Assembly (NCBI GenBank): GCA_026391715.1
Contig: JAPLDO010000148.1
Location: forward strand, 8,605-72,604
Length of the DNA stretch: 64,000 nucleotides
Source of the DNA: Bacteroidota bacterium
GTDB lineage: Bacteria > Bacteroidota > Bacteroidia > Bacteroidales > FEN-979
Direction of reading: 5' to 3'
The notes below the pieces were generated by a model, which was not told where the DNA came from, made no database searches, and worked only from the letters and a program-made list of their open reading frames with translations. Position 1 is the stretch's first letter; every line of letters starts with the position of its first letter. Position numbers and translations under genes: made by a program. Shown here piece after piece: positions 25,458 to 34,920 of this stretch.

Positions 25458-25997
25458 CTATTCTTTAACAATCTTATAAATATCCGGCAAATTCCTCCCC
25501 TGCCCATTATAATCAAGTCCGTAACCAACAATAAAATCATTGGAAATACTCATGCCGATATAATCAATTGGGAACACTTTCTGAAAAGCTTCGGGTTTGA
25601 AACAAAAACATGCGACTTTCACACATTCCGGTTGTTTGGCTTGAATATCCGTCAGAAGTTTATCCATGGTAATACCAGTGTCAATGATATCTTCTACGAT
25701 TATGATGTGGCGACCTCTCAACTCCTCGTCAACTCCAATTAATTCTTTGACTTTTAGTGTAGTGCTTGTACCGGAATAGGAAGCAAATTTTACAAATGAA
25801 ATTTCACACGGGATTGTGATTTTGCGCATAAGGTCGGACGCAAAAATAAAAGCGCCATTAAGAATGGCAAGCAGCAATGGATTTTTTCCTTTAAAATCCC
25901 TGTTAATATCATCAGCAACCCGTTGCACGGCAGTTTCGATTTCTTCCCTGGAAATAAATTTCTCAAAAACCAGTTCCCTAACCTGTACTTTAGTCAT
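25458..25997 (-). CDS. hpt: Hypoxanthine phosphoribosyltransferase
   Basis: The product salvages hypoxanthine and guanine with PRPP. The PRPP-binding motif is IIIVEDIIDTGITM, with the upstream AILNGAFIFASDLMRK loop and the purine-binding FIVGYGLDYNGQGRNLP near the end. I use the ATG at 25997 (MTKVQVRELVFEKF), giving the family-typical 179 residues; an in-frame ATG at 26030 adds 11 residues with no counterpart. It is divergent from purE, with a 72-base gap shared as promoter region. Confidence 0.94.
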   Translation of the reverse strand: MTKVQVRELVFEKFISREEIETAVQRVADDINRDFKGKNPLLLAILNGAFIFASDLMRKITIPCEISFVKFASYSGTSTTLKVKELIGVDEELRGRHIIIVEDIIDTGITMDKLLTDIQAKQPECVKVACFCFKPEAFQKVFPIDYIGMSISNDFIVGYGLDYNGQGRNLPDIYKIVKE

Positions 25998-26069
25998 ATC
26001 AAACTTATTAAAGTATGCAAATGTAGTCATTTATAACTAATTTTGCCCGCTGTCTTCAATAATCCCTAC

Positions 26070-26576
26070 ATGGAACCAAGAGTAAGTATCATCATGGGCA
26101 GCGCCTCCGATTTTCCGGTGATGGAAGCTGCTGCAAAGTTTCTCAACGATATGCATATCCCATTTGAGATCAACGCGCTATCGGCACACCGCACGCCTGA
26201 ACAAGTTGAAGATTTTGCAAAAAAGGCGCATACACGAGGGATTCGCGTTATTATTGCCGCTGCCGGGATGGCTGCTCACCTTCCTGGCGTCATTGCTGCA
26301 ATGACCATTCTTCCGGTAATTGGCGTGCCAATAAAAGCCTCGCTGGAAGGGCTGGACGCTCTGCTCGCTATAGTTCAGATGCCTCCCGGAATTCCGGTTG
26401 CAACTGTGGGCATAAACGGCGCCCAGAATGCTGCAATCCTTGCCGCCTAAATTCTTGCAATAAGCGACTCTGAAATTCAAAAAAAGATGATTGCGTTCAA
26501 AGAAAACCTGAAAATGAAGATCATTAAGGCAAATGAGGAGCTGGCGGGAGCGAGGTTTGAATACAGGGTTGTATAG
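26070..26576 (+). pseudogene. purE: 5-(carboxyamino)imidazole ribonucleotide mutase, interrupted by an in-frame TAA
   Basis: From the ATG at 26070 the frame reads [35 protein letters not shown] and [15 protein letters not shown], all standard PurE motifs for the CAIR mutase step of purine synthesis. After [11 protein letters not shown] comes a TAA at 26448-26450, then the same frame goes on with ILAISDSEIQKKMIAFKENL and KANEELAG to a TAG at 26574-26576, which is the normal PurE C-terminus. In relatives a Gln codon stands where the TAA is, so one C-to-T change explains it. The gene would give 126 of 168 residues. A sequencing error, a true mutation or read-through are all possible; see findings. 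Confidence 0.9.
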
Positions 26577-26597
26577 TTGGTAAGTTGGTAAGTTGAA
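26576..26597 (+). repeat. Octamer microsatellite (GGTAAGTT)
   Basis: Two to three copies of ttggtaag lie directly at the purE TAG. The same octamer is found at 12922-12953 and, inverted, at 25443-25459. Confidence 0.7.
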
Positions 26598-26663
26598 GTT
26601 ATCTATTGCAGTTGGATTTAGCCAACTGTTTATGTGATTCAGGTTTTGGGTTTTACCTCATTT

Positions 26664-27356
26664 TCAATCAATTTTGCGTATCAGCATCAACCCGTCTCTG
26701 ATAGGCAATAGTAAATTCTCTACCCGCTCATCCTGCTGAACAAATTCATTGAACTCAACGATAGCACGCGTATCTTTATCCATCGTTGCAGGATCGCCGG
26801 CAACCTTTCCATCCCAGAGAACATTATCGGCAATAATAAACCCGCCAGGACGGACATGTGAAAATATCATGTTATAATAGTTCAGATAATTCGGTTTGTC
26901 TGCGTCAATGAAAACCAAATCCCAAACTTCATCAAGGGTTGGAATAATTTCCAACGCCTCCCCGATATGCAGAACGATTTGATCTTCAAGACCTGCTTCC
27001 TTGAAATATCTCCTTATACCCTCCTCAAACTCCTGATTAACCTCGATAGTATGCATCACCTTTTCTCCTCTCCCTTTTTGGGAAAAATCCGGGCGCGGGG
27101 TCATCCCCAAAGCCATTGCAATAGCTGAATATCCAGTGAAAGTCCCAATCTCAAGAACCCGTTGAGGTTTTATCATCAGGCAAACCATTCGCAAAAATGT
27201 ACCCTGTAAATGTCCCGATAGCATCTGCGGGTAAACCTGCGTAAGGTGAGTTTCGCGGTTCAGTTTTGCCAGCGCTTCCGGTTCGGGAGTGGTGTGATTT
27301 TCGGAATATTCAATTAGTTCTTCCATCGGCTGAGGCTTCATTTTGTTTATCATCAT
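26664..27356 (-). CDS. Class I SAM-dependent O-methyltransferase (caffeoyl-CoA type family)
   Basis: The 230-residue product has the SAM motif VLEIGTFTGYSAIAMA, the acidic VNQEF after motif II, FIDADKPNYLNYYN, and IADNVLWDGKVAGD, the typical metal-dependent O-methyltransferase pattern. Substrate unknown; the bacterial branch is broad. Between GYSAIAMALG and the conserved MHTIEVN there are about 14 extra residues (MTPRPDFSQKGRGEK) whose DNA resembles the C-rich hairpin element of this window. The start overlaps the end of the RhuM-like remnant by 47 bases; an ATG at 27341 is an alternative. It lies between the broken purE and RhuM genes. Confidence 0.85.
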   Translation of the reverse strand: MMINKMKPQPMEELIEYSENHTTPEPEALAKLNRETHLTQVYPQMLSGHLQGTFLRMVCLMIKPQRVLEIGTFTGYSAIAMALGMTPRPDFSQKGRGEKVMHTIEVNQEFEEGIRRYFKEAGLEDQIVLHIGEALEIIPTLDEVWDLVFIDADKPNYLNYYNMIFSHVRPGGFIIADNVLWDGKVAGDPATMDKDTRAIVEFNEFVQQDERVENLLLPIRDGLMLIRKID

Positions 27357-27936
27357 TTATACTTTTGATTTGATAGTAAGTTTCTGTCTGTGCCTGCGTT
27401 TGGATAGGCAACATGTTTGACTGGTTTTGGTCGCGTGTTAGCTTTTTCAATCTCAGCATGTCTTCTTCAATCTCTTTCAAACTCGCCTCTTTTTCTATCG
27501 CCTTTTGGGCAATAATGTATTTTTCAAATACTTCACCCGACTTAAAGCGGTCGTCGTTCAGAGCAAACCCTTTGATGATGTATTCTTTGAGCCGCTGGGT
27601 AGCCCAGATGCGGAACTGTGTACCCTGGGGGGATTTAACCCTGTAACCAACCGATATGATTACATCGAGATTGTAACCATTTACCTCTGATTCCTGTGTT
27701 TTGCCTGCAATAGCGCCATGCTGAGTGGTTGTCCGGAATTTCCGGACAACCAGTGCCTCCTCCAATTCGCCTTCTTTAAAAATATTGCCAATATGCTATG
27801 AAATGGTCCGTTTATCTTTACCAAACAATTGTCCCAATTGGGCTTGTGTAAGCCAAACGGTTTCGTCTTCCAGCCGGACATCAATTTTGATGTTGCCGTT
27901 GGGGTTTTGGTAGATGAGGATTTCGCTGTTGTTCAT
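27310..27936 (-). pseudogene. RhuM-family virulence-type protein, nonsense-interrupted and C-terminally truncated
   Basis: From the ATG at 27936 the frame reads MNNSEILIYQNPNGNIKIDV, VWLTQAQLGQLFGKDKRTIS, then TAG at 27796-27798 where relatives have Glu (TISEHIGNIF), then HIGNIFKEGEL, the V-V-R-K-F-R-T-T-T stretch, GYRVKSPQGTQFRIWATQRL and NDDRFKSG. After that the usual C-terminal half is replaced by a shorter helical stretch. RhuM-type proteins are common accessory genes of unknown mechanism in bacteria. The stop plus shortened end make a functional product unlikely; a later TTG at 27765 could only yield the middle part. Confidence 0.8.
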
Positions 27937-27988
27937 ACTTGCACCTATTTTTTCTTCGGTGAATTTCATTTTATAGCAAAAATTCTTC

Positions 27989-29212
27989 TCACCTGTAAAC
28001 CAGTCTGCTCAACCGTTTTTCCTCAAAGATTTCGTTAGCAATTTCAAGAAGTTCATCTGCGGTAACTGATCCTATTCGGGAAATAATAGTTTCAGTGGAG
28101 TCAAATCGGTCCTGCATCAGAAAGCTTTTCCCGATGGCAAGCATGGCTGCCATGTTCGACTCGCCTGATATTGACAATTGACCGGTGAGTTGCTTTTTAA
28201 TGGTATGAAGCTGTACGGTGGTGAGTTTCTCCTCGCGAAGGCGTTTCAACTCCTTTAACGTGATAGATAATGCTTTTTCATAATGTATGGGATCGGCGCC
28301 GAAATATATGCTGATAATCCCCGAATCGGAATGGGCGGTATAGTTGGATTCGTTTTGGTAGGTCAAACCGTTGCGTTCGCGAAGGGCAAGCGAAAGTCGC
28401 GAGTTCATAATGGGACCGCCCAGCATGTTGTTTAACAATGCAAGCGGAAAGCGCCGTTCATCGGAAAACGGATATGCAGGCGCGCCCAACAGGCAATGAA
28501 CCTGGGATATCTTTTTTTTCTGCTCCTTGATATTCGGGATGTAACCCGAAAACGGAACGCGGCAAGGCGCCGCGCTTCTTTCAGGTTGTTCGCTGAAATA
28601 TTTACTCACAAGTCTGACGAGGCGCTTGAAATCAATATTCCCTACCGAAGCAATAACTATTTGATCTAATGCATAGTTTTTCCGAATGAAATCAAGAATC
28701 TCAGTTTTTCCGATTTTTTTCAAACTCTTTACAGTGCCGAGGATATTTCTGCCAAGCGGATGACCGGCAAAAACCATATCCTCAAAATCATCGAAAATTT
28801 GTTCTGCCGGTTGATCCTGGTAAGTGCGAATTTCGTCGGCAACTACATGTTTTTCCCGTTCCAGCTCCATCTCAGGAAATATGGAATGAAAAAATATATC
28901 GCTGAACAATTCCAGGGTGCGATCGTAATATTCACTCAGAAAGGTGGCATTGATGCAGGTATCCTCTTTGGTGGTATAGGCGTCGAGCTCGGCGCCAACG
29001 TTTTCGAGGCGATTCAACACCCGGAATACACTGCGCTTTGCGGTGCCTTTAAAAATTGTATGTTCTATGAAGTGTGCCAGTCCGTGTTCCTGCTCTGATT
29101 CATCGCGCGATCCGGCGTTGATAAATATGCCGCAGTGCGCAACATGGCTCGAAACAGAATGATGGATTAGTCTGATTCCATTGGAAAGAGTGAAGGTTTG
29201 CAGCCTCATCAA
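27989..29212 (-). CDS. M16 family metallopeptidase (insulinase-like)
   Basis: The 407-residue product carries the inverted zinc motif H-x-x-E-H (HFIEHTIFKGT) and the distal Glu in EKHVVADEIR, so it is a catalytically competent processing-protease type subunit. The second half is the non-catalytic M16 domain with the R/Y region LREEKLTTVQLHTIKKQLTG. No signal peptide is visible, so it may be cytoplasmic, or periplasmic by another route. It directly abuts mutB: mutB's stop ends at 29213 and this ATG is at 29212, suggesting one transcript with the mutase operon. Confidence 0.88.
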   Translation of the reverse strand: MMRLQTFTLSNGIRLIHHSVSSHVAHCGIFINAGSRDESEQEHGLAHFIEHTIFKGTAKRSVFRVLNRLENVGAELDAYTTKEDTCINATFLSEYYDRTLELFSDIFFHSIFPEMELEREKHVVADEIRTYQDQPAEQIFDDFEDMVFAGHPLGRNILGTVKSLKKIGKTEILDFIRKNYALDQIVIASVGNIDFKRLVRLVSKYFSEQPERSAAPCRVPFSGYIPNIKEQKKKISQVHCLLGAPAYPFSDERRFPLALLNNMLGGPIMNSRLSLALRERNGLTYQNESNYTAHSDSGIISIYFGADPIHYEKALSITLKELKRLREEKLTTVQLHTIKKQLTGQLSISGESNMAAMLAIGKSFLMQDRFDSTETIISRIGSVTADELLEIANEIFEEKRLSRLVYR

Positions 29213-31246
29213 TTATTTCCGGGTTTCGATCAGAATTTCGAGCAATTTAATGCCTGCGTCGGAAATTACTGTTCCTGGTCCAAAGATGGCAACGGCTCCC
29301 GATTTATACAGAAACTCATAATCCTGGGAAGGAATAACGCCGCCAACAATAACCATGATATCTTCGCGACCGAGTTTCTTAAGCTCTTCAATGACTTGCG
29401 GAACCAGGGTTTTATGACCTGCGGCAAGGCTTGAAACGCCGAGGATGTGAACGTCGTTTTCAACTGCTTGTCGCGCCGATTCGGGCGGGGTTTGGAACAA
29501 AGGACCAATATCAACGTCGAATCCGATGTCGGCATAACCGGTGGCAACCACTTTGGCGCCTCGGTCGTGACCGTCCTGCCCCATTTTTGCAATCATTATC
29601 CGAGGTCGGCGACCTTCCATTTCGGCAAATTTATCGGCAAGTTCGCGGGCTTTTGCAAACGACTCGTTATCCTTGGATTCCGAGGAATAAACTCCGGAAA
29701 TACTTCTGATCACTGCTTTGTACCTCCCATATATTTTTTCCAATGCGTAAGATATTTCTCCCAACGACGCCCGTTTCCGGGCTGCATCAATTGCCAGCTC
29801 CAGCAGGTTTCCTTCGCCGGTTTCAGCCGATTTCGTAAGGGCGTCGAGAGCTGCCTGAACCTCGTCGTTGTTGCGGTTTTCGCGCAATTGTTTCAATCTT
29901 AAAATCTGTGACTCCCTCACTGCGTCATTATCAACGTTAAGGATTTCGATAGGATCTTCTTTATTGAGCCTGTTCATATTAACGCCCACAATTTTATCTT
30001 TGCCTGAATCAATTCTCGCCTGTTTTCGCGCCGAAGCCTCTTCGATGCGCATTTTCGGAATTCCGGTTTCAATGGCTTTTGCCATGCCTCCCAGCGCTTC
30101 AACCTCCTCAATCAAAGCCCATGCTTCATGAGCAATTTCATGGGTAAGAGATTCAACATAATATGAACCTGCCCACGGGTCAACCGAACGACAGATGTTT
30201 GTCTCCTCCTGTAAGTAAATCTGAGTATTCCGGGCGATGCGCGCAGAAAAATCGGTGGGAAGGGCAATTGCTTCGTCGAGGGCGTTGGTGTGCAACGATT
30301 GCGTGTGTCCGAGCGCGGCAGCAAGAGCCTCTACACAGGTTCGCGTTACGTTATTGAACGGATCCTGTTCGGTCAGACTCCATCCGGAAGTTTGCGTATG
30401 AGTGCGCAACGCCATTGATTTAGGATTCTTTGGGTCAAACTGCTTCACAATCTTTGCCCAGAGTAAACGAGCTGCGCGCATCTTGGCTATCTCCATGAAG
30501 TGATTCATTCCGGCGCCCCAGAAAAAAGACAAGCGGGGAGCGAATGTATCAATATCCATTCCGGCATTGATTCCGGTGCGCAAGTATTCAAGTCCGTCGG
30601 CAAGGGTATAAGCCAGTTCAATATCGGCTGTAGCTCCGGCTTCCTGAATATGGTATCCGCTGATGGAGATGGAGTTGTACTTCGGCATTTGTTTCGAAGT
30701 AAATTCGAAAATATCGGCAATAATCTTCATCGAAGGCGTTGGCGGATAAATATAGGTATTCCGCACCATGAACTCCTTTAGGATGTCATTCTGGATGGTT
30801 CCGGTGAGCTTTGTCATTGGAACGCCTTGTTCTTCTGCGGCGACGATATAAAATGCAAGAATTGGCAACACCGCGCCGTTCATGGTCATCGAAACCGACA
30901 TTATATCCAAAGGAATCTGATCGAAGAGAATTTTCATATCGAGGATCGAGTCAATAGCCACACCGGCTTTTCCAACGTCGCCCATCACCCGTTCATGATC
31001 GGAATCATAACCTCGGTGGGTTGCAAGGTCAAAAGCGACTGACAAACCCTTCTGTCCGGCTTTCAGGTTCCTGCGATAAAAGGCATTGGATTCTTCGGCA
31101 GTGGAAAAACCTGCATACTGCCTGATAGTCCACGGACTCATCACATACATGGTTGAATAGGGTCCACGCAAAAAAGGCGGCAAACCTGCTGCATAATTCA
31201 GGTACTCCATCTCCCGCAGTTCAACATTTTTAAAATCTGGTCTCAT
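29213..31246 (-). CDS. mutB: Methylmalonyl-CoA mutase large (catalytic) subunit
   Basis: The 677-residue product converts succinyl-CoA and (R)-methylmalonyl-CoA into one another with coenzyme B12, in propionate metabolism. The TIM-barrel domain shows [20 protein letters not shown] and [16 protein letters not shown]; the B12 domain has the base-off motif D-x-H-x-x-G ([12 protein letters not shown]) and [10 protein letters not shown] and [14 protein letters not shown]. The start MRPDFKNV joins directly to [20 protein letters not shown], so about 36 residues found after this point in relatives are absent; the frame is kept. It is the fifth gene of a minus-strand run beginning with mutA, 24 bases after a porin-like gene. 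Confidence 0.94.
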   Translation of the reverse strand: MRPDFKNVELREMEYLNYAAGLPPFLRGPYSTMYVMSPWTIRQYAGFSTAEESNAFYRRNLKAGQKGLSVAFDLATHRGYDSDHERVMGDVGKAGVAIDSILDMKILFDQIPLDIMSVSMTMNGAVLPILAFYIVAAEEQGVPMTKLTGTIQNDILKEFMVRNTYIYPPTPSMKIIADIFEFTSKQMPKYNSISISGYHIQEAGATADIELAYTLADGLEYLRTGINAGMDIDTFAPRLSFFWGAGMNHFMEIAKMRAARLLWAKIVKQFDPKNPKSMALRTHTQTSGWSLTEQDPFNNVTRTCVEALAAALGHTQSLHTNALDEAIALPTDFSARIARNTQIYLQEETNICRSVDPWAGSYYVESLTHEIAHEAWALIEEVEALGGMAKAIETGIPKMRIEEASARKQARIDSGKDKIVGVNMNRLNKEDPIEILNVDNDAVRESQILRLKQLRENRNNDEVQAALDALTKSAETGEGNLLELAIDAARKRASLGEISYALEKIYGRYKAVIRSISGVYSSESKDNESFAKARELADKFAEMEGRRPRIMIAKMGQDGHDRGAKVVATGYADIGFDVDIGPLFQTPPESARQAVENDVHILGVSSLAAGHKTLVPQVIEELKKLGREDIMVIVGGVIPSQDYEFLYKSGAVAIFGPGTVISDAGIKLLEILIETRK

Positions 31247-31270
31247 CGTTAGATATAGTTGGTGTAGTAT

Positions 31271-32098
31271 TTATAAAGATATTCCAAAAACAAAAAATAC
31301 ACTTTGCGCCTGTGGATTGGTTATGAGAGAAACCTGAACAGGCAAAGAATAAAGCGAGGTAACCGGTATCTCTTTTTTTGCAGTAATACCCAGATTGGTA
31401 ATTCCGGGATATGGTCCGTACCAGGAACTACCTAAAGGAATGCCGCCAATAAACGGTTTGAGGTCGAGTTTAAGCTTAGGAATGTTGAATTTATAACTCA
31501 ATTCAAAATAGGTTGAATAGTTATTATTACTTCCCAGTCCATAAGTTCCGGTCGAATCTTTGTCTTTATCGTCGCCGTACAAAAGAGTGCATGCCATTAT
31601 CTGCAACGGAAATTTTTCTGAACCGTCAAAAATCAGACAACCCTCAAAGGTGTGTCCGGTTGTGGCATTGTTGTAATTGAAATAGCGGTTTCCTTCATTT
31701 GGGTTCAATCCATTCATTACAAAATAATCAAAAACCATAAGGGTAAACCATTTAACCGTATAGGAAACAAAGAGATCTGTTTCTGAGTAATTTCCGGCGT
31801 CAATCACCATTGTGTCGTTCAGAGCAATACTTTGTTTGGCAAAGCCATAGGTGCCCCATGCGCCGATGTTGAAACCTTTCCACGAGAAGGATAGATTTGG
31901 CTGTATTGCCGGAGAGTTTCCAAAATCAATTCCCCGCCAGATGTAGCGGCTCATCAAATCGGCGCCAAAAATAATTTCCGGTGAATTGTTCTCTTTTTCC
32001 GTTTCGATTTCATCCAATACCTTTTCCTGCTGACCCATGAGAAATATTGGAGAACAGAGTATAAAAACGGCAATGATAATAAAATCCAGCTTTTTCAT
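31271..32098 (-). CDS. Outer-membrane porin-like protein, function unknown
   Basis: The 275-residue product starts with a signal peptide (MKKLDFIIIAVFILCSPIFL) and then an E-rich linker followed by FGADLMSRYIWRGIDFGNSP, a pattern shared with putative porins of the TorF type. The rest alternates hydrophobic and polar residues with aromatic girdle residues and ends in FFVFGISL, as outer-membrane barrels do. It lies 9 bases after the hybrid histidine kinase and 24 before mutB on the same strand. Its substrate is unknown; a role connected to the two-component system is inferred only from position. Confidence 0.7.
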   Translation of the reverse strand: MKKLDFIIIAVFILCSPIFLMGQQEKVLDEIETEKENNSPEIIFGADLMSRYIWRGIDFGNSPAIQPNLSFSWKGFNIGAWGTYGFAKQSIALNDTMVIDAGNYSETDLFVSYTVKWFTLMVFDYFVMNGLNPNEGNRYFNYNNATTGHTFEGCLIFDGSEKFPLQIMACTLLYGDDKDKDSTGTYGLGSNNNYSTYFELSYKFNIPKLKLDLKPFIGGIPLGSSWYGPYPGITNLGITAKKEIPVTSLYSLPVQVSLITNPQAQSVFFVFGISL

Positions 32099-32107
32099 TT
32101 CGTAGAA

Positions 32108-34468
32108 TTATAAAATTAGCGCCCTCTCCAGTTCGGCATGTCTGAATGGTTTACTGATATAATCATCCATTCCAACAGCTTCACACCGGGCGCGGTCTTC
32201 AACTGTTGAATGTGCAGTTAAGGCGACAATTTTACATCGTTTTTTATTAATGCCATGAGCAAAATTTTCCATCTCCATTTTACGGATAAGTCGCGTCGCT
32301 TCAATCCCATCCATTTCAGGCATTTCAAGATCCATTAGCGCCAGATCGTAATCCTTCAGTTTTGCTTTCTCCACAGCCTCAAAACCGTTTTCGGCAAGAT
32401 CTACCTGATGACCGAAATTCTCAAGGGTCTTCATGGCTACTTTCTGGTTGATTTTATTATCTTCAGCAAGGAGTATTTTCAAGGTTGGCAGTGAGCGCAA
32501 ACGCATCCGGATGGCATACTTTTCAATTACGCGAACAAGTTCCTCCGGGTGGAAAGGCTTGGCAATATAATCATCCATTCCGGCAGCGAGGAATCGCTCG
32601 CGATCGCCCTCAACTGCATAAGCTGTAAAGGCAACAATGACGGCGGGTTTGCGCTTTGTCAGATGTCGCTCAATTTCCCTGATTTTTTCGGTAGCCTCCA
32701 CTCCATCCATCACCGGCATACGAATGTCCATTAAAATAATATCATATTGTTTTTCTCCGACCATTTTTACGGCAATCTTGCCGTTTACTGCAATATCAAT
32801 ATTGTGATATCCATCACGATCCAATGAAGTCCGTGCAACTTTCTGATTAATAAAATCATCCTCAACCATTAAAATTGACAGTGTTTTTGAAACGCTCTTC
32901 TGGTTATCGGACTTTAATCGGTCGTACTCATCCTTAGCCAGTTTTTCAAATTCCACGGTAAACCAGAAAGTTGATCCACTTCCATCCTCACTTGTTACGC
33001 CGATATCTCCGCCCATTAAATGAGAGAGGTCTTTTGAAATTTTCAATCCCAGCCCCGTGCCGCCATATTTTCGGCTGATTGACGAATCGGTTTGTGAAAA
33101 TTCCATGAACAATTTGGTTCTTGCAATTTCCGAAATACCAATCCCGGTATCTGTCACACAACATTTAACTTTGATCTTTTCCTCGTCCTGTGAAATGATC
33201 TCCAAAGAAATGGTTACGGACCCTTCCTCCGTAAATTTAATGGCGTTATTAGTCAGGTTGATAATGATTTGTTTGAATCGCATTGGATCTCCTTTTACCA
33301 GAAGAGGCATTTCAGGCGCTATTTTATAAAGCAACTTCAAACCCTTTGCTTCAGCTCTGACGTGTAAAATTTTTGTAACTTCATCAATTTGCTGGGGTAA
33401 ATTAAACAGGATATGTTCAAGTTCAACCTGCCCGGCTTCAATTTTTGAGAAATCAAGAATATCGTTGATAATGTTCAATAAGTTATTACCTGAAAGTTCT
33501 ATGATATCAACATATTCATGTTGTTCTTCAGTAAGTTGTGTATTTTTCAGAATATTAGTCATTCCGATCACGCCATTCATAGGGGTACGGATTTCATGGC
33601 TCATGTTGGCAAGAAAGGCTGATTTGGCGCGACTCTCTTTGATGGCAATCTCCTTGGCGCTTTGCAGCGCAATCTCCATAGCTTTTCTTTCATTTATCTC
33701 CTCCTGCAACTGCTCAGTTCTACTACGGATAATATCTTCCAACTGAGATTTGTATTGTTCCAGACGTTTTTCAGCCTGAAGTCGCTCATTAATCTGTTCT
33801 TCGAGGAATTTTGTATTTTTTCTATAAGTATTGCTTAATACAACAAAAAATGGCGTACTGATAAGCAGGAAAAAAATTGCATAGAATAAGACCATCCTGA
33901 TATTTTCACCTATCATCTGGTTCACAAAGGAGATGTTCATGTCGGCGCCAATAAGATATTTATTTCCTGCCGGAGATTTCTGGCAAATAATGGCGCTTCT
34001 GAAAGTTCCCCAGCGGTCTTGTGAAGATTCTATAGTAGGTACTCCTGTATAAAAGGTAGAGATAAATTCAGTGGTAGCTTCAGGATATTCCTGCCAGTAA
34101 AATGGGAGATCGTTTTTTCGGATATCTTCCGCAGAGGCGCTTGACGATGTAAAATATACCTTTCCATCGCGAAGCACTGCAGTATATATATAGGTGAGAT
34201 TGGCGCTTTTTGCATACTCTGAAAGAATCCTGATGTTAACTTTGTTCAGCGAATCACTCACCGACGCCGGATCAACCGCAATATCATGAAAATTTTCCGG
34301 TAATACAAACCTCGCATTTTGAGCGGCATAAATCAATCGGGAATCAATATCCCTGATAATTCTGGCACGATCAATATAACCCATGGTGAAGGCGAATGCA
34401 AGCACCCCACAAATATAAAGGATCAGTGGAATCACAAATGGACGAAACGAATATTGCCTGGTAATCAT
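32108..34468 (-). CDS. Hybrid sensor histidine kinase with two receiver domains
   Basis: The 786-residue product has two membrane spans ([19 protein letters not shown] near residue 15 and [19 protein letters not shown] near 195) flanking an extracytoplasmic sensor, a coiled-coil linker ([18 protein letters not shown]), a HisKA domain with phospho-accepting H291 ([14 protein letters not shown]), an HATPase domain (DTGIGIS, GGTGLGL) and two receivers with Asp at D581 ([12 protein letters not shown]) and D713 ([12 protein letters not shown]). No Hpt or output domain is seen, so the signal must pass to a partner; the separate receiver 12 bases upstream is the obvious candidate. It sits between mutA and mutB. 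Confidence 0.92.
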   Translation of the reverse strand: MITRQYSFRPFVIPLILYICGVLAFAFTMGYIDRARIIRDIDSRLIYAAQNARFVLPENFHDIAVDPASVSDSLNKVNIRILSEYAKSANLTYIYTAVLRDGKVYFTSSSASAEDIRKNDLPFYWQEYPEATTEFISTFYTGVPTIESSQDRWGTFRSAIICQKSPAGNKYLIGADMNISFVNQMIGENIRMVLFYAIFFLLISTPFFVVLSNTYRKNTKFLEEQINERLQAEKRLEQYKSQLEDIIRSRTEQLQEEINERKAMEIALQSAKEIAIKESRAKSAFLANMSHEIRTPMNGVIGMTNILKNTQLTEEQHEYVDIIELSGNNLLNIINDILDFSKIEAGQVELEHILFNLPQQIDEVTKILHVRAEAKGLKLLYKIAPEMPLLVKGDPMRFKQIIINLTNNAIKFTEEGSVTISLEIISQDEEKIKVKCCVTDTGIGISEIARTKLFMEFSQTDSSISRKYGGTGLGLKISKDLSHLMGGDIGVTSEDGSGSTFWFTVEFEKLAKDEYDRLKSDNQKSVSKTLSILMVEDDFINQKVARTSLDRDGYHNIDIAVNGKIAVKMVGEKQYDIILMDIRMPVMDGVEATEKIREIERHLTKRKPAVIVAFTAYAVEGDRERFLAAGMDDYIAKPFHPEELVRVIEKYAIRMRLRSLPTLKILLAEDNKINQKVAMKTLENFGHQVDLAENGFEAVEKAKLKDYDLALMDLEMPEMDGIEATRLIRKMEMENFAHGINKKRCKIVALTAHSTVEDRARCEAVGMDDYISKPFRHAELERALIL

Positions 34469-34479
34469 TAAATGTTTAT

Positions 34480-34899
34480 CTAAGAGTTCAAAATTCTACG
34501 TAATTCTTCAATTTCCACAGGTTTATTGATATAGTAATCCATACCGGCTTCGAAAAATTTACTGCGGTCATCCTCAAAAGCATTCGCGGTACAAGCGATG
34601 ATTTTCACTCTGCGTTCGGAAGGAATCTGACGTGCAACTTCAATTTTCCGAATTTCGATAGTTGCTTCCATCCCATCCATCACAGGCATCATAATATCCA
34701 TCAGTATTACGTCATAGATATTATTGGTGAATTTATCAACTGCGGCAGCGCCATCTGCGGCAGCATCTACCTTATAGCCAAGACGAAGCAGGGAGACCTG
34801 AATCATCCGGAGGCTGATGGCATTGTCTTCGACAACCAACAACGTAAGTGGTCCTTTTGAAGAATTTTCAGAATCTGGAGCTAATTTGAAATCTGTCAT
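34480..34899 (-). CDS. Single-domain response regulator
   Basis: The 139-residue product is a receiver domain only: acidic pocket [14 protein letters not shown], phosphorylation Asp in [20 protein letters not shown], conserved Thr region [14 protein letters not shown] and Lys in [11 protein letters not shown]. There is no DNA-binding or enzymatic output, so it acts as a phosphate relay or by protein contact. It lies 12 bases before the hybrid kinase and 21 bases after mutA on the same strand, so all three are probably one transcript. Confidence 0.9.
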   Translation of the reverse strand: MTDFKLAPDSENSSKGPLTLLVVEDNAISLRMIQVSLLRLGYKVDAAADGAAAVDKFTNNIYDVILMDIMMPVMDGMEATIEIRKIEVARQIPSERRVKIIACTANAFEDDRSKFFEAGMDYYINKPVEIEELRRILNS

Positions 34900-34920
34900 A
34901 AACTTTCTATAAACATTGTA

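Noticed and set aside
26070-26576. Use of TAA as a sense codon
   Set aside because: Many genes in the window end normally at TAA (for example 18000, 48299), so the code is standard.
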